Shown in pieces: positions 7,908-17,002 of a stretch of DNA of 64,000 nucleotides. Each line of letters opens with the position of its first letter. The first letter of the stretch is position 1. A program made the position numbers and the translations under genes. A model generated the notes under the pieces. It made no database searches. It was given only the letters and a program-made list of their open reading frames with translations, and had not been told where the DNA came from. The stretch is from Pirellula sp. (GTDB lineage: Bacteria; Planctomycetota; Planctomycetia; Pirellulales; Pirellulaceae): contig JAJTFB010000007.1 of assembly GCA_021300015.1 (NCBI GenBank), forward strand, positions 20,201 to 84,200, given 5' to 3'.

Positions 7908-8297
7908 ATGAACCGCCTCGAAAGCTTCTTGATCGGATTGGCCTCTGGCATCGCCACTCTTTACTTGGTCATGCATTTTACACTCGTGCGCGGCAGCGAT
8001 GGCTTCCATTTCATCCCCAAGCTCAATGCCAAACTCGATGTACCTTACGAGGACGTACGGGACTTTCAGGCAGAGCATTGGCAACGACGCCCCGCCTTGA
8101 CCATGTCGATCCTTCGGGCTCGCAAAGGCCACCTGATCGATGAGCGCACGCAGCGATCCATTCAGAAGACGACCCAGCAGATGATCTCCCAAGCAAGGTC
8201 TGTGCACCAAGCTGGTACTCCATCGGTCGATCACACCACCGCAGGACCAGCCGCGCTGCTGGCTGGTCACTCCAACCCATTGAGTTCAAGCCGATAG
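7908..8297 (+). CDS. Small membrane-anchored protein of unknown function
   Basis: A 129-residue protein with one N-terminal transmembrane helix (SFLIGLASGIATLYLVMHFTLV) and a polar C-terminal part. It contains HFIPKLNAKLDVPYEDVRDF, then a basic stretch (SILRARKGHLIDERTQ) and a Gln/Ser-rich tail with no recognised domain. The layout suggests a cytoplasmic-membrane protein with a soluble tail. It converges on homoserine dehydrogenase with a 10-base gap. I do not recognise a function. Confidence 0.6.
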   Translation: MNRLESFLIGLASGIATLYLVMHFTLVRGSDGFHFIPKLNAKLDVPYEDVRDFQAEHWQRRPALTMSILRARKGHLIDERTQRSIQKTTQQMISQARSVHQAGTPSVDHTTAGPAALLAGHSNPLSSSR

Positions 8298-8307
8298 CTC
8301 GGGCCGC

Positions 8308-9615
8308 TTAGCCTTCGCTGACTCTTAGCTTGAAGCATCGAGAATCGACACTGCTGAGTTGCTCGATCGCTTCATGAGCTTTGCTCGCATCCGACTCGGT
8401 GCACACATGAGTCATGATGATCAGAGGAACTCTCGATGGATCGCTCGCCTCGGCTGGCTCATACTGGATGATCGAAGAAATCGAGATCCGATAATTCCCA
8501 AGAATCCCAGTGATTTGGGAGAGAACCCCCGGCTCGTCGGCCACGAGATAACGCATGTAGTAGCGACCGAGCGTCCGAGCGTAGGGAGTCAATTCGATCT
8601 CGCATTGGCGGTCCGACCATAGTTGCAATCGACGGAAAGTGATGTCCGTTCGTCCTGCTGCCGTATCGATCATGTCGGCCACGACGGCCGACGCGGTGGG
8701 CATCTGCCCGGCACCTTGGCCGTGAAAGAACATATCCCCCACGGCATCTCCGACAATGGTAATGGCGTTGTAAGGCCCGCGGACCTCGGCCAAAGGACGA
8801 CCGTTGCGAATCAGAGTAGGTGAGACGTGGAGTTCGAGGTTGTCATCGATCAGTTGTGCGGTCGCCAGCAGACGGATCCGATACCCGAGTTTCTCTGCAT
8901 AGCGAATGTCTTCGATGGTGAAGGCTTCGAGGCCGTGGCGTTCAATGTCTTTCCAATCGATACGAACACCGAAGGCCAGGTGGGCAAGGATGGCAAGTTT
9001 CTGAGCCGCATCGCTACCGTCGACATCCATGGTCGGGTCGGCTTCGGCATAACCCAAGTTTTGAGCGATCTCCAGGGCACGATCGTAATCGAGCCCTTTC
9101 TCGGACATCTGAGTCAGTATGAAATTGCTCGTACCGTTGAGAATTCCTTGCAAAGAAATGATTTGGTTGGCAGTAAAGCACTGCGTGATGTTGGCGATGA
9201 TCGGGATCCCGCCCCCGACGCTCGCTTCGAAGGCGATCGTTCGACCGAGACTTCTTGCTCGGTCGAAAAGCTCTTCGCCATGTTGGGCTAACAGGGCTTT
9301 ATTGGCGGTAACCACGTCCTTGCCCGATTCGAGCAACTTGAGCATGATCGTGCGGGCAGGTTCGATCCCCCCGATCAAGTGAGCCACGACTTGGATTTGG
9401 GGATTCTCAAGGATCTCCTGAAGATCGTCGGTAAGAACCCCTGCGGGCAGGCCACTGATTCCCCGATCCTTAGAAAGATCCCGAACCAAGGCCTTATTGA
9501 GCCACAAAACTCTCCCAGCGTGCCTTGCCAATCGGTCCCCGTGATCGAGCAGAAGCCTCGCGACACCGGATCCGACGGTTCCCATTCCGACAATGGCGAC
9601 GTGGGTTTTCTCCAT
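8308..9615 (-). CDS. hom: Homoserine dehydrogenase
   Basis: A 435-residue homoserine dehydrogenase that reduces aspartate semialdehyde to homoserine in the threonine/methionine branch. The N-terminal NAD(P)-binding motif is GMGTVG at 10-15. The catalytic domain contains EASVGGGIPII, GILNGTSNFILT and DVDGSDAAQKLAIL, all characteristic. A C-terminal ACT domain (YYMRYLVADEPGVLSQITGI) suggests allosteric control by threonine. The start at 9615 (MEKTHVAIVG) places the Rossmann fold at the N-terminus as usual; the frame extends upstream to 9693 without support. Confidence 0.93.
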   Translation of the reverse strand: MEKTHVAIVGMGTVGSGVARLLLDHGDRLARHAGRVLWLNKALVRDLSKDRGISGLPAGVLTDDLQEILENPQIQVVAHLIGGIEPARTIMLKLLESGKDVVTANKALLAQHGEELFDRARSLGRTIAFEASVGGGIPIIANITQCFTANQIISLQGILNGTSNFILTQMSEKGLDYDRALEIAQNLGYAEADPTMDVDGSDAAQKLAILAHLAFGVRIDWKDIERHGLEAFTIEDIRYAEKLGYRIRLLATAQLIDDNLELHVSPTLIRNGRPLAEVRGPYNAITIVGDAVGDMFFHGQGAGQMPTASAVVADMIDTAAGRTDITFRRLQLWSDRQCEIELTPYARTLGRYYMRYLVADEPGVLSQITGILGNYRISISSIIQYEPAEASDPSRVPLIIMTHVCTESDASKAHEAIEQLSSVDSRCFKLRVSEG

Positions 9616-10061
9616 TCCTCGCCAGCGGTCTGTGCGCCAAGGCTCTTTCGATGGTTCGTCCAAAATATCTAACCTGCAATTCCTATCCGGCAACTTCTAT
9701 GCGGCAATTTCGATCCTGGCTGCCCTGTCGTAGCCCGTTTTCTCAGATCCAGAGACGTCACGGATCTTAGATTTCCCAGAAAAAATCGCAATCCTCTCTT
9801 GCTCGAGTTTTGAAGGTATCGAGGAAAATCCAGGGTTTTGAAAGGACTAAAACGAATTTCCAGGCCGAAGAAATGGAAAGAAATCAAGATTTTTAAAAAA
9901 AATCTCGTTTCGCTCGAAACCCCAACGATCCCCTTGGGTTAACCTACCCCTAGCGGTTTGCATTCTAATAAGCTATCCCGGAGCGAGTTTAGAGGCAAAG
10001 GCCACGCCCACCCAACACACACACCCAACACACACCGAACGCTGCATGAAGGGACTTGCTC
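9616..10061. promoter_or_regulatory. Divergent intergenic region hom / DUF1549 gene
   Basis: About 450 bases without a gene separate two divergent transcription units. It is AT-rich around 9770-9930 and contains an 8-bp AT hairpin (AGATTTTT-AAA-AAAAATCT, 9887-9905). Close to the right-hand gene is a short microsatellite, two runs of CCCAACACACACA-type sequence (about 10008-10036). No clear promoter consensus or binding site was recognised. Confidence 0.35.
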
Positions 10062-12701
10062 ATGCTCGGCCTAAGAATCACTCGTATTTCGTTTCGATCT
10101 TTGCTTGGTCGGAGATCTCTCAGTGGCTTTGCCTGCATCAGTGCTTTTGGACTCATGGGCGCCGAAGGCTCTCTGAGAGCTCAGGAAGCAGTTCCAAAGT
10201 TAACCAAGCAAGAGACGCAGTTTTTCGAATCTCGCATCCGCCCGATCTTAGCCTCCAAGTGCTACAGTTGTCACTCGGTTGAATCCGGCGAAGCCGAAGG
10301 GGGCCTCAGGCTAGATTCCCGCGCGGCGATGCTCCGAGGCGGTTCGGCGGGTCCTGCCGTCCAACCCAAAGAGCCGACCAAAAGCCTGATCATCAAGGCC
10401 ATCGAGTATCACGACCCGAACTTGGCCATGCCTCCGAAGAGTGCCGGCGGCAAGTTACAAGCAGGCGAGATCAAGGACCTGATACGTTGGGTTCGAATGG
10501 GCGCTCCGGACCCTCGCAAGGAAGAGGAGCATCTGATTGCCAAAGAAGAGATCAACGAATCGGCCAAACAGTGGTGGGCTTACCAACCCCTGCTCAAGCC
10601 TTCGATTCCTGGCGAGGACTCCTGGAGCTGGACGAACATCGATCGGTTTTTAAGCCAAAAGCACCGCGAGACGAAGCTGCAACCCGTCGGCGATGCGAAA
10701 CCCGAGTCGCTCTTGCGGCGATTGTATTTTGACCTGACCGGACTTCCCCCCTCGGTCGATCAAGTTCGAGCGTTTTCAGAAGATCTGGAAAAGGGGCTTC
10801 CTCGCCAAGAGGCGATCGAGAAGGTCGTCGACCAACTCCTCGAGAGCGACGCATTTGCGGTTCAATGGGCAAGGCATTGGCTCGACGTCGCGCGGTACGC
10901 CGAATCCTCCGGTCGCGATGTGAATATTCCTTACAATCAAGCTTGGAGATACCGCGATTGGGTGATCGATGCGTTCCGTAAGAATAAACCCTTCGACCAA
11001 TTTCTCATCGAGCAAATCGCTGGCGATCTGATTCCTGCAGAGGGCAAGCAAGAACAAGCCGAGTCGATCGTCGCTACAGGGTTCCTGGCCATCGGATCGA
11101 GGAACATCAACGAAGGAAACGTCAAGCTCTTTGCACTGGACCAAGCCGACGAGCAGATCGATTCGGTTTTCCAAGCGACGATGGCCACGACGATGGCCTG
11201 CGCGCGATGCCATGACCACAAATTCGAACCGATTTCTCAAAAGCAGTACACCGCTGTTGCAGGCATCTTTCTTTCGACCGATACCCGCTTTGGTGCGTCG
11301 GGCGGAAACAACGGTCGCAACGGTGCCGACCCGATCGAGCTCTCGAGCGAGTGCGATTTGCCAAGCCTGCCGGCTCCTTGGGGAGATTCGGAAATCGCCA
11401 AGAAACGCCAGGAATTGGCCAAGCTTCAACGTCAGATCGCTTCGATTGTCGATGAAATCGAAGAGAAGCGAAAAGCGGCCAAGTCCAATGGGACTTTCGA
11501 CCGTAGCCGCCAGCAAGAGTTACGAAAGCTGTCTCAACAAGCCAACGAACTCGAGTTCCAACTCTCGGCGCTCAACGAGGACGACACCGTTCGGCCCCTT
11601 GCGATGGGAGCACTTGACCGACCGACCGAGGCTCCCAAAACCGATTCCAACCGCGAAAAGTTGAACCGGTATGCGGGGGCACTTCGCCGAACCGCTTTTC
11701 CAACGATCGACGACAGTCCATTTTTCGCAAGAGGCGACGTGGGCATGCCCGGCGAAAAAGTACAACGAGCCGTCCCCGATCTATTCGGAGACGCAAAGGA
11801 TTATCCAGTACCGCCGAACGCCTCAGGTCGATTGCAATTGGCCAAGTGGATCGCAAGCCCCAGCAATCCAATGACCGCCCGCGTGGCTGTGAACCGTTTT
11901 TGGCACTGGATGATGGGCCAGGGCCTCGTCGATAGCGTCGATAACTTCGGAACCACCGGTAGCCGTCCATCCCACCCAGAACTGCTCGACCATCTGGCCG
12001 GCGAATTTATTTCCGAGGGATGGGACGTCAAAAAACTCGTTCGTAAAATAGCCCTGAGCCGAGCTTATCAGCTTTCAAGCGTTGAGCCGAACCCATCGGC
12101 TTTCTCCGCAGATCCGGAGAACAAACTCCTTTGGCGGGCCAAGGGTCGGCGGTTGCAAGCCGAAGAGATCCGCGATGCGATGCTCAGTCTCTCCGATCGG
12201 CTCGACGATAAACCGATTCTCGGGACCGCCATGGCCAAGAAGAATATTGGAAACCGCGTCGACCCTAGCTCCGCGAAAAAGCGGGGCAAAGGGGAGGTCT
12301 TCCCCGAAGACATCTGCCGCTCGATCTACCTGCCCATGCCCCGAGGTGCCTTGCCCGAAGTCCTAGAATTGTTCGACCTACCAGATGCCATGGTCGTCCA
12401 AGGAGCACGGGAGACGACCAATGTGCCGTCCCAATCGCTTTATCTTCTGAACAACCCTACTGTCGCTGGCCATGCAGGCGCCGTGGCCCGCAAGGTACTT
12501 GAGTCTGTACCTGGACGAGGTGCTGAAAACTTTGAACCCAGACTGGAACTCCTGTACCAAATCGTCCTATGCCGAAAGCCCACCGGAGATGAACTTTCCT
12601 TAGCCGACGAGCTATTCCGAAGTAGCGATAGCAGCGAAGTCGGTTGGGTAAGCCTCGCAAGAGGACTGCTCGCAACGGCTGAATTCCGATACTTAGACTA
12701 A
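10062..12701 (+). CDS. Planctomycete cytochrome-c / DUF1549 / DUF1553 protein
   Basis: An exported protein of 879 residues with the planctomycete-specific order: signal sequence, single CxxCH haem motif (CYSCH), DUF1549 (LLRRLYFDLTGLPP, then HWLDVARYAES) and C-terminal DUF1553 (RVAVNRFWHWMMGQGLVDS, later RRLQAEEIRDAMLSL). A predicted coiled coil rich in Lys/Glu lies between the two domains (KRQELAKLQRQIASIVDEIE). Such proteins are always paired with DUF1501 proteins, as here, and are thought to act in periplasmic breakdown of complex substrates, but the reaction is not established. The ATG at 10062 is preferred over a TTG six bases earlier; AAGGGA lies about ten bases upstream. Confidence 0.92.
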   Translation: MLGLRITRISFRSLLGRRSLSGFACISAFGLMGAEGSLRAQEAVPKLTKQETQFFESRIRPILASKCYSCHSVESGEAEGGLRLDSRAAMLRGGSAGPAVQPKEPTKSLIIKAIEYHDPNLAMPPKSAGGKLQAGEIKDLIRWVRMGAPDPRKEEEHLIAKEEINESAKQWWAYQPLLKPSIPGEDSWSWTNIDRFLSQKHRETKLQPVGDAKPESLLRRLYFDLTGLPPSVDQVRAFSEDLEKGLPRQEAIEKVVDQLLESDAFAVQWARHWLDVARYAESSGRDVNIPYNQAWRYRDWVIDAFRKNKPFDQFLIEQIAGDLIPAEGKQEQAESIVATGFLAIGSRNINEGNVKLFALDQADEQIDSVFQATMATTMACARCHDHKFEPISQKQYTAVAGIFLSTDTRFGASGGNNGRNGADPIELSSECDLPSLPAPWGDSEIAKKRQELAKLQRQIASIVDEIEEKRKAAKSNGTFDRSRQQELRKLSQQANELEFQLSALNEDDTVRPLAMGALDRPTEAPKTDSNREKLNRYAGALRRTAFPTIDDSPFFARGDVGMPGEKVQRAVPDLFGDAKDYPVPPNASGRLQLAKWIASPSNPMTARVAVNRFWHWMMGQGLVDSVDNFGTTGSRPSHPELLDHLAGEFISEGWDVKKLVRKIALSRAYQLSSVEPNPSAFSADPENKLLWRAKGRRLQAEEIRDAMLSLSDRLDDKPILGTAMAKKNIGNRVDPSSAKKRGKGEVFPEDICRSIYLPMPRGALPEVLELFDLPDAMVVQGARETTNVPSQSLYLLNNPTVAGHAGAVARKVLESVPGRGAENFEPRLELLYQIVLCRKPTGDELSLADELFRSSDSSEVGWVSLARGLLATAEFRYLD

Positions 12702-12792
12702 CTCTTACCTGTTCAGCCTTAAAGAACCTCCCTAGTAAACCCCGGTCCTCGTAAACCGATCTTAGAACCCCTTTCCAGCAGGAAAAACGCCA

Positions 12793-14160
12793 ATGTCTCT
12801 TTGTCAAAATCGAGTCGACTTGCTGTCGCGTAGGAGCGTCCTTCAAAACACCGCATGCGGTTTCGGATGGTTAGCCCTCTCGGCACTTTTGGCCAAACAA
12901 GGGCTCGCCAATGGAGCAACAAGAGTTGCAGGAACGCATTTCCCGGCCAAGGCCAAGCGGGTCATCTTCCTCTACATGCGAGGTGGTCCCTCCCACGTTG
13001 ATACTTTCGACTACAAGCCGGAATTGGCCAAGGCCGACGGGCAAAACGGGCCTCGGGGCGGAAGCAAATGGATGAAGTCGCCTTGGAAGTTCCAGCAACG
13101 AGGCCAAAGCGGATTGTGGATTTCCGATCTGTTCCCTGAATTGGGAAAAGTTGCCGATGACATGCTCATCGTCAATTCGATGCAAACCGAGGTGCCTGCC
13201 CACGCCCAAGCCACGATCCGCATGCACACTGGCACGAGCCAGTTTGTGCGTCCGAGTGTCGGTTCGTGGGTCCTCTATGGCCTCGGGGCCGAGAACGAGA
13301 GCATCCCGGGTTTTATCAGCATCGGTGCGGCCGGCAGCGCTCAAAACTATGGAAACGCCTTCTTGCCAGCCTACTACCAAGGCATGCGATTGGGAAATGG
13401 AAATCGTGAAGTCGATGAAACCCAAATCGCAAACCTCGCTCCCTTGGTCGGCAGCGAAAGGCAACGCCGCGAGTTGGATTTCATCCAAGGCATGAATCAA
13501 AAGAAACTTCAAAACGATCCCGGGGATCAAGAAATCGAAGGAGTTATCCGCTCCTACGAGATGGCTTACCGCATGCAATCGGAACTCCCAAAGGTTCTCG
13601 ATATCAAGTCCGAAAGCGAACAGACCAAAGAGCTTTACGGACTCGACCGCAAGGAAACCAAGGGCTTCGGTAGCAAATGCCTCGTTGCCCGACGCATGAT
13701 CGAAGCCGGAGTTCGCTTCGTCGAAATCTCCCAAGGCTCCTGGGACCATCACTCGAACTTGAATTTGAATTTGACCAACAACTGCGGTCAAATCGATCGT
13801 CCGATGTTCGGCTTACTTACCGACCTGAAGCAACGAGGCCTCTTGGACGAAACGCTCGTCGTCTGGGCAGGCGAATTCGGTCGAACTCCTTACGCCCAAG
13901 GGCGCGATGGCCGAGATCACAACCATAAAGCGTTCAGCTTGTGGATGGCAGGCGGTGGAGTTGCAGCAGGAAAACAATACGGCCGAAGCGGTGATTTTGG
14001 AGTCGAAGCGACCGAAAACCCCGTACCAATCGTCGATTACCACGCAACGTTGCTGGCCCTCCTAGGGCTCGACCACGAGCAACTGACCTACCCTTATGCA
14101 GGTCGCGATTTCCGATTGACCGAAACCAAAGGCCAAGTCGTCCGGGATCTAATCGGCTAA
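12793..14160 (+). CDS. DUF1501 protein with Tat signal
   Basis: A 455-residue DUF1501 protein, a family with an alkaline-phosphatase/sulfatase-like fold. The twin-arginine signal is SRRSVLQNTACGFGWLALSA. Characteristic stretches include FLYMRGGPSHVDTFDYKP, VWAGEFGRTPYAQG and DYHATLLALLGLDH. It follows the DUF1549/DUF1553 gene by about 90 bases, the usual gene order, so the two are probably one transcription unit and one functional pair. The Tat signal fits with the tatA-like genes at 7.3 kb. The substrate is unknown. Confidence 0.92.
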   Translation: MSLCQNRVDLLSRRSVLQNTACGFGWLALSALLAKQGLANGATRVAGTHFPAKAKRVIFLYMRGGPSHVDTFDYKPELAKADGQNGPRGGSKWMKSPWKFQQRGQSGLWISDLFPELGKVADDMLIVNSMQTEVPAHAQATIRMHTGTSQFVRPSVGSWVLYGLGAENESIPGFISIGAAGSAQNYGNAFLPAYYQGMRLGNGNREVDETQIANLAPLVGSERQRRELDFIQGMNQKKLQNDPGDQEIEGVIRSYEMAYRMQSELPKVLDIKSESEQTKELYGLDRKETKGFGSKCLVARRMIEAGVRFVEISQGSWDHHSNLNLNLTNNCGQIDRPMFGLLTDLKQRGLLDETLVVWAGEFGRTPYAQGRDGRDHNHKAFSLWMAGGGVAAGKQYGRSGDFGVEATENPVPIVDYHATLLALLGLDHEQLTYPYAGRDFRLTETKGQVVRDLIG

Positions 14161-14457
14161 ATTTCATGGGGAATTCGTCGAGCCACGCCGCTTGTTGCTC
14201 CAGATCACGTCGGCAGGTCCAAAAAAACCAAAATCCGGTCGTTTCTCCAATCCCTCAAAAGATTTCCTGTTAGATTAAGTCGACAAATAGTTAGATTTAA
14301 CGGTTACACGCCGAACGAATGTTGCGGACCAATCGTCCAAGGACATCGTCATCGGACAGCCCACTTGGGATTTCAGACCCCCGGGGAGGTTGTTCGTGCA
14401 ATTCGTCCGGTGTACGATTCGGCAGAGTTTTGCGAGGCCTTCAGGAGACGACTGGCA

Positions 14458-15489
14458 GTGAAAAAGTACAATCGAAAATCCCTCGCCGGTTTCACACTGG
14501 TCGAATTGTTGGTCGTCATCGCCATCATAGGAGTGCTCGTGAGCTTGCTCCTGCCTGCGGTCCAAGCCGCACGCGAGGCCGCGCGACGCACGCAGTGCAT
14601 GAGCCATATCAGGCAACTTGCCCTCGGTTGCTCGAACTTCGAGAGCGCTTACACCAAGTACCCTTACTGCCGCAAATACGACATCTGGGATTCTTACACT
14701 TGGACCAGTCAAATACTCCCGTACATCGAACAACCGTTGATGTTCAACCTGATGTACACCATGCCGCAGACCCCGTATGCGACCACCGCTCCGGGCCCGA
14801 ATTCCTTCATCGGCGACGATCCTAAATTGCGGGAAGCCAGACATAACCGCGTTTCGATTTTCATCTGCCCGAGCGATGGCAAACAAACGGAGAATGAGAT
14901 GGAAACGCTTGCCTACGGTTTTCACCGAGGCAACTATAGAGGTTGTGTGGGCCCCGGAGATATGTATGCGACGGCCACCGATACGAGCCAAGGCCCTTGG
15001 GGACCTGGTTTCTTTACCGTAATGCCCAACCAAAGTCTCGATACGAATGCCAGAGTTCGCACGATCTACAACCGCTCGCGCGATTGTACCGATGGCTTGT
15101 CCAACACCATCATGCTCAGCGAAGGCCTGATGGCCAACGTCACTTGGTGGGGAGGAGCCATGGGAGAAATTCATTACGGGAACATGGGCGGCTCGCTCTT
15201 TTCTACCACGCTGACTCCGAATTCCACCGCCCCAGACCGGATCTTGGGACCATGTCCACAAGACCAAAGCGATTCTCGGTACAAGGCTCCTTGCTTGAGC
15301 CTAGGCGGGATCGCCTGGTGGACCCGCTCGGGACAACTCGCCCATGCCGCTGCCCGTAGCCTCCACGGCTCTGGAGTCTCCGTTGCGATGGCCGACGGAA
15401 GCACCCACTTCGTAACCAACAGCATCGAACTGGCCGTCTGGCGAGGATTGGCAACCGCTAGCAACAACGAAAAGGTCATCCTGGAATAG
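14458..15489 (+). CDS. DUF1559 prepilin-type protein
   Basis: A 343-residue DUF1559 protein with an N-terminal type IV pilin-like leader: [20 protein letters not shown], cleaved after the Gly, and the conserved [14 protein letters not shown] segment. The C-terminal part holds [19 protein letters not shown], the typical DUF1559 end. Planctomycetes carry many such genes; they are presumed surface or pseudopilin-like proteins. The GTG at 14458 is chosen because AGGAG lies 11 bases upstream and the leader then starts at the normal distance; the frame is open back to 14365 within a 298-base gene-free stretch with no recognised signals. Confidence 0.88.
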   Translation: MKKYNRKSLAGFTLVELLVVIAIIGVLVSLLLPAVQAAREAARRTQCMSHIRQLALGCSNFESAYTKYPYCRKYDIWDSYTWTSQILPYIEQPLMFNLMYTMPQTPYATTAPGPNSFIGDDPKLREARHNRVSIFICPSDGKQTENEMETLAYGFHRGNYRGCVGPGDMYATATDTSQGPWGPGFFTVMPNQSLDTNARVRTIYNRSRDCTDGLSNTIMLSEGLMANVTWWGGAMGEIHYGNMGGSLFSTTLTPNSTAPDRILGPCPQDQSDSRYKAPCLSLGGIAWWTRSGQLAHAAARSLHGSGVSVAMADGSTHFVTNSIELAVWRGLATASNNEKVILE

Positions 15490-15551
15490 AGCCAGCCCCA
15501 AGAACCACGATCGATCCTAAGCCTTGCTCCTCCAAGACAAAGTCACCTCCT

Positions 15552-15998
15552 GTGCCCGAATCCAACCCAATGCCCCTCGGTCCATGCCTGCTACTGCTCT
15601 GCTTGATCGCTACTGCTGTCGGTTGCGGGCCGGCAGGATCGAGCGTCCAAGGCACCGTCAGCTATCAAGGCACACCGATTGAAAAGGGGATGGTCACCTT
15701 CACACCTGTCGAAGGAAAAGGGTCGGTCGTAGGTTGCAACATCGAAAACGGAAAATTCTCCGCAACCGGAGTGACCCCCGGCAAAAATGTGCTGACGGTA
15801 GCTGCCGTCAAGTCCGTCACTTTTTCACGCAGTTCCGACGAGATGAGCAAGATGGCCGCAAGCAAAGCAGGTAAGGGCTCCATCGAAGGCTTGATCGACC
15901 CTGCAGACGTTGTTCCTGCCGATGCCAAAGGCAACGGAGCCGAACACATGATCAACGAAGGTAGCAACACCCTCGATTTGCAACTCTCCAAACCTTAG
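15552..15998 (+). CDS. Small lipoprotein, carboxypeptidase-regulatory-like fold
   Basis: A roughly 148-residue lipoprotein with a signal peptide ending in the lipobox TAVGC (Cys25). The mature part begins VQGTVSYQGTPIEKGMVTF, the beta-sandwich pattern of planctomycete 'carboxypeptidase regulatory-like' lipoproteins, which typically follow DUF1559 genes as here. It probably sits on the outer face of a membrane. Start choice is open between GTG 15552 and ATG 15570; neither has a strong Shine-Dalgarno sequence. The precise role is unknown. Confidence 0.75.
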   Translation: MPESNPMPLGPCLLLLCLIATAVGCGPAGSSVQGTVSYQGTPIEKGMVTFTPVEGKGSVVGCNIENGKFSATGVTPGKNVLTVAAVKSVTFSRSSDEMSKMAASKAGKGSIEGLIDPADVVPADAKGNGAEHMINEGSNTLDLQLSKP

Positions 15999-16065
15999 AT
16001 CCTCAGATCCTCGGCTCGATGGAATCTAAGACTCTCGCTGCCCACCTTCTGAACACTCAACCCCA

Positions 16066-16500
16066 TTGAATCTAGGAGAATCGATCATCGCGACTTTAAA
16101 AATACTTAGCGGTTTGTTGCTCGCGTCGTTTGTGACGCTGATGGTCGTCTACGCAGGTAACCAGGCCGAATCGAAACCTCAGGCAGACAAAAAAACCATG
16201 CTCCGGCACGTTGTGATTTTCAAGTTCAAGGAAGCCAGTCCCGCCGTTGAAGTCCAAAAGGTCGTCGATGGATTCAGGGCTCTCGGGTCCAAGATTCCCG
16301 AAATAGCATCCTTTGAGTACGGGACCAACAACAGCCCCGAAGGTCTCAACGATGGGTTTACCCACTGCTTCTTGGTGACCTTCAAGAGCGAGAAAGATCG
16401 AGACGCCTACCTACCGCACCCAGCCCACAAAGCCTTCGTCGAATTGCTAAAACCGCATTTGGACAAAGCGATGGTCATCGACTATTGGGCCGCCGAGTGA
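16066..16500 (+). CDS. Membrane-anchored Dabb (stress-responsive A/B barrel) protein
   Basis: The protein has an N-terminal hydrophobic helix (ILSGLLLASFVTLMVVYAG) followed by a Dabb domain (MLRHVVIFKFKEASPAVEVQ ... HPAHKAFVELLKPHLDKAMV). Dabb domains are dimeric ferredoxin-like barrels; the family is found in stress proteins and small-molecule enzymes. The start is problematic: the only standard codon is a TTG at 16066 without a ribosome-binding site, whereas AGGAG at 16074-16078 sits 8 bases before an in-frame ATC at 16087, as if an ATG had mutated. The gene converges on the SpoU methylase with a one-base gap. Confidence 0.7.
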   Translation: MNLGESIIATLKILSGLLLASFVTLMVVYAGNQAESKPQADKKTMLRHVVIFKFKEASPAVEVQKVVDGFRALGSKIPEIASFEYGTNNSPEGLNDGFTHCFLVTFKSEKDRDAYLPHPAHKAFVELLKPHLDKAMVIDYWAAE

Positions 16501-16501
16501 C

Positions 16502-17002
16502 TTAACCGTTCGGATACTGCCTGCAATACTCATAGACAGCCATGGTCGTTGCCGTTGCGACATTGAAGCTATAAGGCTGTCCGTAGACGGGAATCTCAAT
16601 GACGTCATCCAAGACGTTCAATTCATCCTGCGATAACCCTTCGCGCTCTGCCCCGATGACCAAAGCGGTTTTTTGGGCAAACGAATAATGATAAAGGGAC
16701 TGCGAACCGGTCGTTTGCTCTAAACCCGCCATACGGTAACCGTCTTGGCGAAGTTGCTTCAGGACCGGTAGGAGACTGCGGCGCTGGACGACTTGGACAT
16801 AATCTGCCGCATCCCTTGCAATTTCACGATCGACTTTCCCCTGGCCACAATGAATAAGCTCTGGGATGCCCGCACATCCACAGAGCCTGACGATACGGCT
16901 CAAGTTCACATTGCTACGCAGGGGAGCAAGAGCCAAGATCAGTCCCCGTGGCCGCTGCAAAAGAGTCGGCGGTTTGTGACGAACATGCTCGAAGCGATTC
17001 AT
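16502..17002 (-). CDS. SpoU/TrmH-family RNA 2'-O-methyltransferase
   Basis: A compact 166-residue SPOUT methyltransferase. The three family motifs are present: NLSRIVRLCGCAGI (motif 1, Asn and Arg), TALVIGAEREGLS (motif 2) and IPVYGQPYSFNVATATTMAV (motif 3, the knotted SAM site). Its length resembles TrmL-like enzymes, which methylate the ribose of tRNA position 34, but the target RNA cannot be assigned from sequence. Its ATG overlaps the stop of the upstream aldolase gene (ATGA), so the two are translationally coupled. Confidence 0.88.
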   Translation of the reverse strand: MNRFEHVRHKPPTLLQRPRGLILALAPLRSNVNLSRIVRLCGCAGIPELIHCGQGKVDREIARDAADYVQVVQRRSLLPVLKQLRQDGYRMAGLEQTTGSQSLYHYSFAQKTALVIGAEREGLSQDELNVLDDVIEIPVYGQPYSFNVATATTMAVYEYCRQYPNG

